Assembly: GCF_963678635.1 (NCBI RefSeq)
Contig: NC_087062.1
Location: 65,011,253 to 65,075,252, forward strand
From: Symsagittifera roscoffensis
Taxonomy: Eukaryota > Xenacoelomorpha > Acoela > Convolutidae
DNA: 64,000 bases
Direction: 5' to 3'
Position numbers and translations under genes: made by a program
Part shown: in pieces, positions 1 to 9,756 of the stretch
Numbering within the stretch: position 1 is the first letter of the stretch
Layout of the letters: every line of letters begins with the position of its first letter
Notes under the pieces: model-generated
What the model was told of the DNA's origin: nothing
The model's input: only the letters and a program-made list of their open reading frames with translations
Databases searched by the model: none

Positions 1-237
1 TAAATTGATATTGTAACTAATAAGTTCCCCAACCAAAAAAAGCGAAGTAACGGAAATATTAGCAAACCCTGATGGAAAGAATAACCAAAATCAGAAAAGC
101 AATAGATGCATAAAGGTTCAATAATCCAAAATAAGGAAAGTCTAGCAAAATTTTCTTGTGCCCCCCTTAAATCGACTAAGTGCTGTGCTCAATCATTAAC
201 TGTATCACAAATCTGATAATCATTCAACTGTAATAAG
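1..237 (+). other. 5' leader of the LTR element
   Basis: AT-rich noncoding stretch before the gag ATG. It should hold the end of the 5' LTR, the tRNA primer binding site and the packaging region, but I see no convincing TGG-initiated primer site complementary to a tRNA 3' end. The 5' LTR may lie wholly to the left of the window. Confidence 0.4.
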
Positions 238-1533
238 ATGGCACACGCGCAAATTTCGGTCGCACCATACGGTGGAACGGACAAAGAAGACTTCCAGCAA
301 TTCGAGCAATTGTTCCGAGGATACATCGGAGTTGCGGGAATCGCTCCTGGTCAGCAAGCGAACTTCTTGCAACTACACCTACGAGAAGCGGCACTACGAT
401 TCTACCAAACGCTGCCAGCAGCAATTCGAGCGAACGTAGAGAATAGTCTTGGCGCCCTAAGGGATCATTTCTGCAATCCCCAGCTTCAAGAAATCCATGT
501 ACTGAAATTAGAACAGCTACGTTACGATCCTAAAATCGATTCACCCGAGAACTTCTTGGTGAACTTGACAAATAAAGCGCAACGAGCGTACCCAACCCCA
601 GATTTGCCAGCTGTCGACCCAATCGATGTTGCATTAAACGGAGCACCATTAGTAGCAGACACAGCGCGATTTCACCGAGAAACTGCACAACGACAAGAAA
701 GAATAGATGCAGTAAATGACAATCGCAATGAACAAATTAAACGATTGTTCATAAAAGGAATGCCAAACTGGCTGCGATCAAAATTGATGGAGCAACCACA
801 AGCAACTACTGTCCAAGAATTGTGTAATTTGACGAAGAAGCAGATCATGATCCGAGAAGTTTGCCGAAACGAAGACTACCCAGAAGACGGATTTAATGAA
901 GTAAACGACAGAGTCTCAGAAAATTTGATCAGTGCTCTCACAAAATTGTCCACAAATCAGGAACAAATTGAGAAGCAGATCAACGAAATGAGATCACAAA
1001 TAACTGAGCAGTCAAAGAAACAATTGAATCCGCCTTCTCATCAAAACAAGAACAACGCAAACCAAAACAGTCAGTGCAGTGGTAACCAAAACCAAAATAA
1101 TTGGCCTGGACAGCAGCAAAGTGGCAGGAAAGGAAAAAACAGATCTAACTGGCAAAATCATTTTGGATTTAACAATAATCAGACTAATTTCCAAAATATG
1201 GGACCAATTGCACCTCAGCAATATCCACCATGGTATCAATACCAACAGTACCCAAATATGCAGCAAAATCAGTCGATGGTGCAGATTCAACCAGCACAGG
1301 TACAGCAAAACGCGAACTACCTGCAACCACAACAACATCAATTCAATGGAACTCAGACAGCGCAAGCTGACATTCAACTTCCATCTGGATCTTTCGAACC
1401 AATGGTTCGAGCATCAGCCAAATTCTGTGACATTTGTGGTAAATTCAACCATACGGCAAGCCAATGCTGGTGGAGACAAAAACCACAAGGACACGGTCAA
1501 TCATTTCCGTTTCAGAATCAGCCAAAAAACTAA
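238..1533 (+). CDS. gag: Gag polyprotein of LTR retrotransposon
   Basis: The ORF has 431 codons, starts at ATG 238 and ends in TAA at 1531-1533. The N-terminal 230 residues are helix-rich, as expected for a capsid that assembles the particle. Residues about 260-380 are very rich in Asn and Gln and look disordered. A single CCHC zinc knuckle (C-x2-C-x4-H-x4-C) at residues 397-410 should bind the element RNA. The last 70 bp overlap pol. Residue order and knuckle position match Metaviridae Gag proteins. The function in particle assembly is known for the family and was not tested here. No internal stop is present. Confidence 0.88.
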   Translation: MAHAQISVAPYGGTDKEDFQQFEQLFRGYIGVAGIAPGQQANFLQLHLREAALRFYQTLPAAIRANVENSLGALRDHFCNPQLQEIHVLKLEQLRYDPKIDSPENFLVNLTNKAQRAYPTPDLPAVDPIDVALNGAPLVADTARFHRETAQRQERIDAVNDNRNEQIKRLFIKGMPNWLRSKLMEQPQATTVQELCNLTKKQIMIREVCRNEDYPEDGFNEVNDRVSENLISALTKLSTNQEQIEKQINEMRSQITEQSKKQLNPPSHQNKNNANQNSQCSGNQNQNNWPGQQQSGRKGKNRSNWQNHFGFNNNQTNFQNMGPIAPQQYPPWYQYQQYPNMQQNQSMVQIQPAQVQQNANYLQPQQHQFNGTQTAQADIQLPSGSFEPMVRASAKFCDICGKFNHTASQCWWRQKPQGHGQSFPFQNQPKN

Positions 1534-4500
1534 TCAAGCCACCGAGTCAGTCCCCCAAATCATTTCAATCATCTAAATCATCAAAACCGTCAATTCCACC
1601 TGATGAGATAATCAACCTTTACGCAGTAATTCCTGCGGAAGGAACAGTTTTGACGTACACAAAATTACGATTCTCATCGGGATTACAAAGAAGAGCCCTG
1701 GTTGATACAGGAGCCTGCGCAAATGTCATCTCAAAACAGACATTTGACGACTTAAAAGATGAAAAATCTTTATACCGCCCTCTTAAAATAAGTGAATCAA
1801 AACTTAAGAGAGTAAGAATGGCAGGAGGACAACTCGTGCCAATTGAAACAGAAGTAACACTGGAATTTAAATTGGCAGACATGACATTTGTAGAATCTTT
1901 TCTCGTTCTACATGCAGCCAACTCAATAATTCTAGGAAACTCTTTCTACAAAAAACACCACATTCATATCTGTGCCAAGTATAATTTACTTCATTTCCCA
2001 GATTTGACTCTGCAAATCAACGAAATAAAACCTCCAAACGAGCCTAGAAGAATTAATCGAGTGAAAAAATTCCCGTTAATTCTAACAAAACGTCAAACAA
2101 TAGCTCCGCATCAAACCATTCTGGTGGAATGTCATTTAAAGGACGCATGCCGAGACATGGCAAAAACAACCGGAATCGTAATGCCATCGAAAGAATTTGA
2201 AGAAAATTGCGAAATTGCATTCACTTCCTCAATTAGTGAAGTTCTGACAAATAACCTGCTATACATCACAGCCTTTAACATCACTGATCATTATGTTACA
2301 TTGCCTTTCAAAACCGAAATTGGAAAATTTTCAATTCTGACTCTAACTGAAGCAGAAAATCTAATACCAATTGATGCAGAAATGCTTGCTTTTGCAAAAA
2401 TGAATAATCCAGACGATATTGAAATGGGCATTAACGAGCTAATTCAGCAACATTGTGATAATCAGCAGTCTCAACAGCAACGTCAACCTGAGTATGAAAA
2501 ATTTTGGTTTCCTACTCCTGAAACATGTCAAAACCCTGTATTACTTCCACAAATCCAACGTGACATTTACGACCAAATTCTTCATTTTCAAGGTCTTGAA
2601 AAAATTGAACCAAAAATGAACTTTCAAGATCGATTGACATTTATCAAGAATTTTAAGTGGGAGAACTCGGTATTGACACATGACCAAAGGTCAAAAGTAG
2701 AAGATTTGCTTGTTGAATTTTCGGACATCTTCGCCAAACATAGATTTGATGTTGGTTACAATTCCGACCTCAAAATCAAACTGAAACCGGAACACACACG
2801 ACCTTTGTACACACAAGGCCCACCTACGCCGATACATTTGCGACAAGAATTGACAGTGGAACTTGCCCTAATGCACTATTATGGACTTATAACAACATTG
2901 TCACATTCAAAATATAGCAGTCCATTGTTTGCACATCGAAAACCATCTGGTAAATTGCGGATGTTGATTGACCTCAGAAGAATAAATCATTCACTGAAGA
3001 ATGACTATATCAACAGCAACTTTCCGATCTCAAACATGACAGATGCATCAAACCACTTCGCAGGAAAGAGCTTGTTTACCAAACTTGATTGTTCGCAAGC
3101 ATACCACTGTGTGCAAATGGCAGATGACCTTTCAGTTCAACTTTTGGCATTTAATTTCGGTTCACGAACTTATGCATACAAATGCCTAGCTCAAGGTCTA
3201 AGCAAATCAGTCACGGGCTTTAGTTCATTCATACGGCACTATCTTGACCCATGCTTAGCAGCCGACTTATGTACACAGTTCATGGATGACATAGGAAGTG
3301 CAGTGAATAATTTTGATGAACTAATACCGACCCTCTCAAAAATTTTCGAATGTGTAAGGAAATCGGGATTAAAATTATCACCGAACAAATGTGAAATAGG
3401 AACACAACGAATGAAATTCCTTGGTAATATAATTACACCAGCAGGAATATCACCTGAACAAGAGAAAATTTCGACGTTCCTTAAGAAAATTAAAATGCCG
3501 CAAACTGTAAAACAAGTTAAAAGACTAATCGGATTTGTTCAATTCTTCCGGAATTATATGCCAAGCTTAGGTGAAAAACTGATACCTTTCTATCGCCTAC
3601 TCAGAAAAGATATAGCATTTCAAACAAATGAAGAGCATCAGAAAAGTCTCGAAGTGCTAAAACATGATCTAATTCAGGCAACGGACATAACGCTCCGCTT
3701 ACCAAAACCAGGATTACAATATGTAATACTATGTGATGCAAGCTATCATGGAACAGGTTTCGTGCTAATGGTTGAAGACTATGTGAAAACTGACAACAAA
3801 GGTGAAATGAAAACGTATGCACCAGTGTCATTTGGTTCAAGACTCTTCAACACAGCACAACTGAAGTTCTCCATCTACTATAAAGAGTTCTTAGCACTAT
3901 ATTTTGCCCTCGATCATTTTTCTCATTTCATCTGGGGATCATCAAAACCAGTGATAATACTGACTGACAATCGAAGCTTAACACAATTTTTCCAAGCGAA
4001 GACTATTCCACCCTCGGTTTGGAATTTCTTGGACCGCGTCATGTCATTCAACATCATTATCGCTCATATACCTGGAAAAGCAAACTATGCAGCAGATTTT
4101 TTGTCACGAATGCAAACTGACCCATCAGCTTCATTGTCACTGAAATTGACGGACAAAATACCAGTGCGTGAGATACAAATCGACACGACAGCGAAACTAC
4201 CGGATGCATCTCTCAACCTGATCCACCCAATGGATGATGCATTTCCTGAAAAGAAGAAGATCGACGACAACCTCAGAGCACAACTGCTTGAACTCGGACT
4301 GTATGAAAACGTCATGAGAGAGCTAAGCTCACAGGAAGCTAGTGCAACCATTCAACCACAAAACTTTGTCCGAATAACGAGACCAATCATCGCAGCAGTA
4401 CAACACCCTGATCCTGCTGATGTTTTCAGTGACCTGAATATGAGTCACGAAGTACTCGACTTGAAAAATGAACAAGACAAAGATAATGATATAGTAGAAG

Positions 4501-6533
4501 TTAAGGATTGGAAACGAAACGAACAAGTTCCCAATCTGACATACGAAAATAGCCGCAAGAAAAAATATGCTAAACAATTCAATAGACTGATAATCGACGA
4601 CGAAGTACTGTATCGAAACTTCTACGATGACACGGGACACGTAAAACATAAGCAATACTGCCTACCAAAACATCTTTGGAACGAGGTCGTGTACCGACTA
4701 CACAACTCGCGAACCGGTGGACATCTGGGAATGACAAGGACCACAGAAGAGTTCAGAAAACGATTCTACCTTCCAGGATTCACCGAATTTTTAACTAACA
4801 CAATCAAAAATTGCTTAACATGCTTGCAACTCAAAAGAGCATCTGCAAAATATCAAATTCCGCCATTGCAACCAATCTCGTCATTGCAATGTTTTCCTGG
4901 AGACATGATGCAAATCGATATCGTTGGACCACTGAAGTCACCAGTGTACAAATTTGTATTAACTGGAATCGATGTCTTCTCGAAATACTTGTTTGCAGCA
5001 CCATTGACAAACGCTAGCGCTGATACAGTAGCAAGGGAACTCACGAAAATATTTTTCATGCACAGCTACATACCGAAAAAGATCATAGCAGATCTCGGAA
5101 CGACATTCACGTCAGAACTAATGCATGAATTGACAACTCTATTAGAAGTTCAAATCAACCACGCAACGCTGAAACATCCACAATCAATTGGTCTTGTCGA
5201 GCGATCTCATGGACCTCTAAAAAGGATCTTGAAGCTGAATACTAATGAACAATGGTCAGACTGGCACAAATATGTCCCATTGGCAACATTCATTCACAAT
5301 ACGTCGTACTCTTCATCAATTGGATGCTGCCCTAGCTCCATTTTTCATGGAAGAGAACCAACAAAACCACTTGATCTTCGCTTTTCGACGAAAGCAATGG
5401 AATCAGTAACAGCAGAATCAGACTTCGTTACGGCAATGCAAGACGCGATGCTAGAAAAGTTCAAAGAAACAAAAAAGAACTTGATTTCTTCGTACCACAA
5501 GTATCGAGGATATTACGATCAAAAGGCACTTGCGCAGCCTCTCACAGTCGAATCATTTTGTTTACTACTAAATCCTCTGCTGACTACACAGTCAGACTTT
5601 GGAAGCAAATCAATGCAAGTCTGGATACCCCTGTACAGAGTTGAGAAAGTGTTAACAAATTCGAACTATATAATTCGGAAAGTTGGAACTAACTACACCC
5701 AATGTGTGCACCGAATTCGTCTCAGACCAGTTGATCCACAGCATCAACCAGAAGATCTCAATCCAATAGATCCAACGAAGTTTCAAACGGATCCTTCACT
5801 CGGAAAATACCGAAGCGAACCAGGACTTTTCGACGAAAACTTGCCGAAACTCTTAGATGAGATCCAACCTGATAATCCTGACGAAACCGATCAACCAGCC
5901 GCACCAGCTAGAATCAGACTATCAGTGCCCTTTGGAGCGCCAGCAGTTGCAGCAGCACCTGCACCGATGCCAATTCCAGCAGCACCAATAGTGGTACCAT
6001 TACCGGTCCCAGTACCAGTAATACCACCACCGCCGGATCCACCCCCAATCCCAGGAGCAGTACATGTGCATGAATTACCACTCGCTGAACTACCAGCAGC
6101 GCCACCAATGGATATCATTGATGAACAGGTCACTGACAGATTAACCAGCAACAACTCTGATCCTGAGGGATACAATTGTTTCGCGAACCACAGCCAGTTG
6201 TCAGACGAAAAGCAGCAGCTGAAGCTAGAGACCGAATTCACGCCCAAATTCGGTTTAGTAATGATGTTCGATATCACCCAATACCCAGCCGCCCAAAACA
6301 ACCGCGAAAGTATGGACTCCGAACCGTTGACGGACACGAAGTGGCCCCAGTTACATTCATTCCACGATCAACGCAAAAGGACAAAAAAGCAAACATACGA
6401 AAGAAAGCGGAGGCGGCGAATGAAGACTTTCCTTCACGGGATTCGAAAAGGAACATTATTATGGACAGCGTTAAACGAGCGAAACAATTCACTAAACAAA
6501 AAGATGGACCTGGAAGCAGCAAAGACTCGGTAA
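1464..6533 (+). CDS. pol: Pol polyprotein: protease, reverse transcriptase, RNase H, integrase
   Basis: Open frame of 1,689 codons, probably entered by frameshift at 1530 rather than at its own start. Residues are counted from 1464. The aspartic protease motif DTGA begins at residue 81. Reverse transcriptase spans about 440-640, with the catalytic FMDD at 606-609 in place of the usual YxDD. RNase H follows with a catalytic Asp at about 758. The integrase zinc site is H1080, H1087, C1117, C1120, and its core triad is D1152, D1210, E1246, a D-x57-D-x35-E spacing that looks intact. After the integrase comes a Pro/Ala/Val-rich stretch at about 1475-1555. The last ~120 residues (from 6167) are basic and read less like a protein than the overlapping -1 frame does, so the true product may leave this frame before the stop. 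Confidence 0.9.
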   Translation: MLVETKTTRTRSIISVSESAKKLIKPPSQSPKSFQSSKSSKPSIPPDEIINLYAVIPAEGTVLTYTKLRFSSGLQRRALVDTGACANVISKQTFDDLKDEKSLYRPLKISESKLKRVRMAGGQLVPIETEVTLEFKLADMTFVESFLVLHAANSIILGNSFYKKHHIHICAKYNLLHFPDLTLQINEIKPPNEPRRINRVKKFPLILTKRQTIAPHQTILVECHLKDACRDMAKTTGIVMPSKEFEENCEIAFTSSISEVLTNNLLYITAFNITDHYVTLPFKTEIGKFSILTLTEAENLIPIDAEMLAFAKMNNPDDIEMGINELIQQHCDNQQSQQQRQPEYEKFWFPTPETCQNPVLLPQIQRDIYDQILHFQGLEKIEPKMNFQDRLTFIKNFKWENSVLTHDQRSKVEDLLVEFSDIFAKHRFDVGYNSDLKIKLKPEHTRPLYTQGPPTPIHLRQELTVELALMHYYGLITTLSHSKYSSPLFAHRKPSGKLRMLIDLRRINHSLKNDYINSNFPISNMTDASNHFAGKSLFTKLDCSQAYHCVQMADDLSVQLLAFNFGSRTYAYKCLAQGLSKSVTGFSSFIRHYLDPCLAADLCTQFMDDIGSAVNNFDELIPTLSKIFECVRKSGLKLSPNKCEIGTQRMKFLGNIITPAGISPEQEKISTFLKKIKMPQTVKQVKRLIGFVQFFRNYMPSLGEKLIPFYRLLRKDIAFQTNEEHQKSLEVLKHDLIQATDITLRLPKPGLQYVILCDASYHGTGFVLMVEDYVKTDNKGEMKTYAPVSFGSRLFNTAQLKFSIYYKEFLALYFALDHFSHFIWGSSKPVIILTDNRSLTQFFQAKTIPPSVWNFLDRVMSFNIIIAHIPGKANYAADFLSRMQTDPSASLSLKLTDKIPVREIQIDTTAKLPDASLNLIHPMDDAFPEKKKIDDNLRAQLLELGLYENVMRELSSQEASATIQPQNFVRITRPIIAAVQHPDPADVFSDLNMSHEVLDLKNEQDKDNDIVEVKDWKRNEQVPNLTYENSRKKKYAKQFNRLIIDDEVLYRNFYDDTGHVKHKQYCLPKHLWNEVVYRLHNSRTGGHLGMTRTTEEFRKRFYLPGFTEFLTNTIKNCLTCLQLKRASAKYQIPPLQPISSLQCFPGDMMQIDIVGPLKSPVYKFVLTGIDVFSKYLFAAPLTNASADTVARELTKIFFMHSYIPKKIIADLGTTFTSELMHELTTLLEVQINHATLKHPQSIGLVERSHGPLKRILKLNTNEQWSDWHKYVPLATFIHNTSYSSSIGCCPSSIFHGREPTKPLDLRFSTKAMESVTAESDFVTAMQDAMLEKFKETKKNLISSYHKYRGYYDQKALAQPLTVESFCLLLNPLLTTQSDFGSKSMQVWIPLYRVEKVLTNSNYIIRKVGTNYTQCVHRIRLRPVDPQHQPEDLNPIDPTKFQTDPSLGKYRSEPGLFDENLPKLLDEIQPDNPDETDQPAAPARIRLSVPFGAPAVAAAPAPMPIPAAPIVVPLPVPVPVIPPPPDPPPIPGAVHVHELPLAELPAAPPMDIIDEQVTDRLTSNNSDPEGYNCFANHSQLSDEKQQLKLETEFTPKFGLVMMFDITQYPAAQNNRESMDSEPLTDTKWPQLHSFHDQRKRTKKQTYERKRRRRMKTFLHGIRKGTLLWTALNERNNSLNKKMDLEAAKTR
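1524..1530 (+). promoter_or_regulatory. -1 ribosomal frameshift slippery heptamer A AAA AAC
   Basis: In the gag frame the codons AAA (1525-1527) and AAC (1528-1530) are preceded by A at 1524, which gives the classical X XXY YYZ heptamer. The gag stop TAA follows immediately. A -1 slip continues straight into the pol frame with CTA at 1530-1532. Position, frame and sequence all agree. No downstream pseudoknot was assessed. Confidence 0.8.
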
Positions 6534-6976
6534 ATGCAATATATGAACCAAATATCTTTGTGGGATCAGGTGATGTCCTACAGTTCCCTGGCTCTATAGC
6601 TCACTGCGTCTCAAGTGACTTTCAAATGGCAAAAGGAGTAGCACAGCAGATCAGCAGCGCCTACCCATGCATCAAACCAACCCTAAAAAGCATTGAAACA
6701 CCGATAGTTGGATCATCAGTTTCAGTTTCTTTGCCTTGGGAAAACAAGTCAATTTTCAATTTAGTCACAAAACCACAATTTTTTGACAAGCCAACATACT
6801 ACGATTTGTCAAGAAGCCTCAACTGCATGAAGCAGCAGCTACTGCAGAAGGGAATAAACGCTATAGCCATGCCGAAAATCGGATGTGGACTCGACAAATT
6901 GAAAGAAAGCAGAGTTTTCAGCCTAATTTGCGACATTTTCGAAAAAACGAACATCAAAATCTTTATTTATGTGTGA
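6167..6976 (+). CDS. TARG1/OARD1-like macrodomain ORF of the retrotransposon
   Basis: This frame is -1 relative to pol and opens at 6167. Its first ATG is at 6461 (171 codons from there). A basic linker precedes a macrodomain from about 6551 to the stop. Diagnostic parts are the GDVLQFPG loop followed by IAHCVS, the LVTK segment with Lys codon 6770-6772, the KPTY segment, and PKIGCGLD with Asp codon 6893-6895. These correspond to the catalytic Lys and Asp of human TARG1/OARD1, which removes ADP-ribose from acidic side chains. Both are kept, so activity is plausible. The domain runs to a typical hydrophobic final strand and shows no stop. It may be made by a second -1 frameshift, by internal initiation, or be separated from pol by a one-base indel in this copy. 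The role for the element is unknown. Confidence 0.82.
   Translation, partial: GIQLFREPQPVVRRKAAAEARDRIHAQIRFSNDVRYHPIPSRPKQPRKYGLRTVDGHEVAPVTFIPRSTQKDKKANIRKKAEAANEDFPSRDSKRNIIMDSVKRAKQFTKQKDGPGSSKDSVNAIYEPNIFVGSGDVLQFPGSIAHCVSSDFQMAKGVAQQISSAYPCIKPTLKSIETPIVGSSVSVSLPWENKSIFNLVTKPQFFDKPTYYDLSRSLNCMKQQLLQKGINAIAMPKIGCGLDKLKESRVFSLICDIFEKTNIKIFIYV
6383..6389 (+). promoter_or_regulatory. Candidate second -1 slippery heptamer A AAA AAG
   Basis: In the pol frame AAA (6384-6386) and AAG (6387-6389) are preceded by A at 6383. A -1 slip here would enter the macrodomain frame inside the 366-bp overlap. The heptamer type is known to support frameshifting, but in an A-rich region such a match can arise by chance. 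The macrodomain frame already looks protein-like upstream of it, which weakens the case. Confidence 0.3.
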
Positions 6977-7221
6977 CGAAAAATCACGATATCAGCTAGT
7001 AACGTTCATGCATGCATTCATAACAATTTAAGCTCCAAAACCACCCAATCGATACAATTGAAGTCACGAAAAAACCAAAATAAAACAGAAAAAGTATAAA
7101 ATTTCGAGAAAACTCTCATTTCCTCAAGTTGAGCTTTTCTGAAAAACTGACACCCAAGTCGAAATATACGTAATGCAACCGCTTTGAACCCGTGGAATAC
7201 CTTCAAGGCCCAACTAGGACT
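6977..7221 (+). other. Noncoding spacer between macrodomain ORF and tandem array
   Basis: AT-rich DNA with no protein-like frame. A purine-rich run followed by TATAAAATTTCGAG (about 7085-7105) recurs in similar form near 7992-8020, on the other side of the tandem array, so the array may have grown between two copies of an older short repeat. Confidence 0.4.
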
Positions 7222-7940
7222 CAGGCAGGAAGTCGGCTCACTAGGAGAAGTCAACTTCGCGAGATCTCGAAAAATCCACCTGTTGCCCATGTTTAAGCAT
7301 TACGAATAAAAAGTTTCTGCTCCCCCCAAAAATTTTAGCTAACGAAGAACCAATTTTTTTGGGCTCAGTGATCATTAGACGACCAATGAGGAACAGGCAG
7401 GAAGTCGGCTCACTAGGAGAAGTCAACTTCGCGAGATCTCGAAAAATCCACCTGTTGCCCATGTTTAAGCATTACGAATAAAAAGTTTCTGCTCCCCCCA
7501 AAAATTTTAGCTAACGAAGAACCAATTTTTTTGGGCTCAGTGATCATTAGACGACCAATGAGGAACAGGCAGGAAGTCGGCTCACTAGGAGAAGTCAACT
7601 TCGCGAGATCTCGAAAAATCCACCTGTTGCCCATGTTTAAGCATTACGAATAAAAAGTTTCTGCTCCCCCCAAAAATTTTAGCTAACGAAGAACCAATTT
7701 TTTTGGGCTCAGTGATCATTAGACGACCAATGAGGAACAGGCAGGAAGTCGGCTCACTAGGAGAAGTCAACTTCGCGAGATCTCGAAAAATCCACCTGTT
7801 GCCCATGTTTAAGCATTACGAATAAAAAATTTCTGCTCCCCCCAAAAATTTTAGCTAACGAAGAACCAATTTTTTTGGGCTCAGTAATCATTAGACCACC
7901 AATAAGGAACAGGCAGGAAGTCGATCCACTAGCAGATCAA
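7222..7940 (+). repeat. Tandem array of 172-bp units in the element's 3' region
   Basis: Units start at 7222, 7394, 7566 and 7738, and a partial fifth at 7910, exactly 172 bp apart. Units one to three are nearly identical. The fourth has a few substitutions and the fifth decays after about 30 bp. Each unit contains the palindromic patch CTTCGCGAGATCTCG and a run of C's. The array lies between the macrodomain stop and the unresolved 3' LTR. It holds no plausible gene; the repeated minus-strand ORFs in it simply follow from the repetition. Confidence 0.95.
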
Positions 7941-9400
7941 AATTTGGAGAAATACATCAATTTACACTATTCCCATGTATTATGATAGGCAAAACAAGAA
8001 AAAATATAAAATTCGAGGGATATCTTCGCAGAAATTCAGAAAGAAAGCGTTCAAATGAGCCAACAAACATCCAATGTGCTTGTTAGGCAACCCTAAAAGG
8101 TTGTCAGTGATACTGAAGAACAACACGCGAATCTTGAATGCCAAGAAGATATCAAAAAAAGATAAACGAAATTAATGGAAAAAAAAAAAAAGTAATTTAT
8201 CAACTACTCTAACTGACGCCAAATTTTGCTCAGGCGAACCAGCAAATTGTCTGAATAGCCTATAGGAGTGAAGTGCAGCTACAGTAGAAGAAAAGAACTG
8301 AGAAAAAAAAAAAAAAGCCAGACACTACACACAATACGATGATCGCGATCAATGCAAAAACATCGTAGAAATGTGTAATTTTGACTTTTTCAAAGAAAAA
8401 AGTCGATCACCTTCATTCAGGGAGTAAGGCCAATAAAGGCACAAAACGCCCATACGATGAAGACCAGAAGACTTCTGAAAAATAGACAACGAACAGTAAA
8501 TGAAATATCAACCTTTTAGCAAGTAATATAAAGTACTAATTGCTAAGCTAGTTGAAAATTTTCAAAAGAAATCGTGAAGAAATCAACAAAACATATCACT
8601 GTTAAGTTGTTGATAATCAATTCACAATCTATGAGGCAACGATTGGAACCACACCGCCTTATATCAAAAAGACTTCAGCATCAAACGAGCACAAAAAGAA
8701 TGAAAGGCAACAACGAACGAAGACAGCGATATCAAAAATTAAAACGAAACGACGACCAAAACTATTCAGCTACTCCACACGACAGTTCTTGCCGTGGAAA
8801 TTTAGTTACAGTTGACAGCTGAATACATCATGATATCATTAATTTATCCTTATCATCTATCACTTTAACTCCCATACCCCGACTCAAGGTGGCTTGCTTA
8901 AAAATTATCTCCCATTTAAGTTTAAAATAATTTATCTTCTCTCGTTTTATAAATTGAATTAATAAACTGTGCTTCTAATATTATGAGTTTATTAAATTAT
9001 TGCGATATAACTTTTGATAGACCCATACCATATTGATACTTGTACATATTCTTAATCAAAGCAGTCTTAAATTATTATGTGAATTACTGTAAATGTATCT
9101 GATGAAACACTTCAACCACCCGGGAAGACTTCCTCTTGTGAGGTTGTGTGACATCATCCCTTCATGATGTCATTCATTCTAATTAACCATCTGAACCGAA
9201 TAGATTACATAATTCACCTTGATGTTAAAATAGAGCTGCATCATATATTTATTTAACTATGTAAACATTGATGGTAATTAATACCAATCATTGGAGATTT
9301 ATACCGAGCTACGAATCAATTGAATAGAGATCAACTTAATAAACTATTCCAATCATGCTCTTACTTGCGCCGATCGACTTGCGAAATATCAGAAGCTAGG
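7941..9400 (+). other. 3' noncoding region of the LTR element; LTR not resolved
   Basis: Contains purine runs at about 8176-8192 and 8286-8317 that could be a polypurine tract, and AATAAA signals near 8959 and 9339. A short Lys/Arg-rich frame at 8574-8822 begins at GTG and resembles no family I know. Without the 5' LTR in view, the start and end of the 3' LTR cannot be placed. Confidence 0.35.
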
Positions 9401-9756
9401 AATCGGAACCAGCATCCTTTAAAGCAAGATAGGTCTTTACCGCTCGAGACATATCTAAATAATGAATCCAATCTAAATACAATTGATAGCCAGTAGTGCT
9501 AAATAACATTACCAATTGAACAGCTCGCATAACAGTAGACGACAGTATACCCGTATTATCCATCCGCCAGATACGGAATATTATATGCAATCAAAAGAAC
9601 AAATTATCTTCCTTTTCAAGCGAATATTCCTTAAATTCTGTAGAAACAAGGTATGGCCTCAAACACTCTCATTTTGTTATTTCGACATTTTGTTAACTTT
9701 TAAAAGTTTTTGGCTTCTCTCAAAAACTACTAAGCCAAATCGGAGTTTAAGGGTTT

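Larger units (their letters stand above)
1..9250 (+). mobile_element. Ty3/gypsy-like LTR retrotransposon carrying a macrodomain (right end approximate)
   Basis: The element is recognised from its coding order: gag with a zinc knuckle, then protease, reverse transcriptase, RNase H and integrase in a -1 frame, then a macrodomain ORF. RT before integrase is the Ty3/gypsy (Metaviridae) order. Gag and pol are open along their full length, so this copy is young. A long 3' noncoding part with 172-bp tandem repeats follows the last ORF. The window opens inside the leader, or just after the 5' LTR. I found no sequence near 8.8-9.4 kb that repeats the first 237 bases, so neither LTR, primer binding site nor polypurine tract can be fixed. 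The right boundary given is a guess. Confidence 0.85.

Noticed and set aside
1079-1576. 165-codon + strand ORF overlapping gag
   Set aside because: Out-of-frame shadow of the Asn/Gln-rich part of gag.
5891-6337. Gly-rich 148-codon minus-strand ORF
   Set aside because: Antisense shadow of the Pro/Ala-rich Pol linker.
7241-7806. Three identical 73-codon minus-strand ORFs and a related 90-codon one
   Set aside because: Each repeats with the 172-bp tandem unit and has no domain; the repetition explains them.
7222-7940. Possible CRISPR-like array
   Set aside because: Units are contiguous 172-bp tandem copies with no unique spacers, in an animal genome.
8574-8822. Basic 82-codon ORF as an extra retrotransposon gene
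   Set aside because: Starts at GTG, low complexity, no family resemblance.
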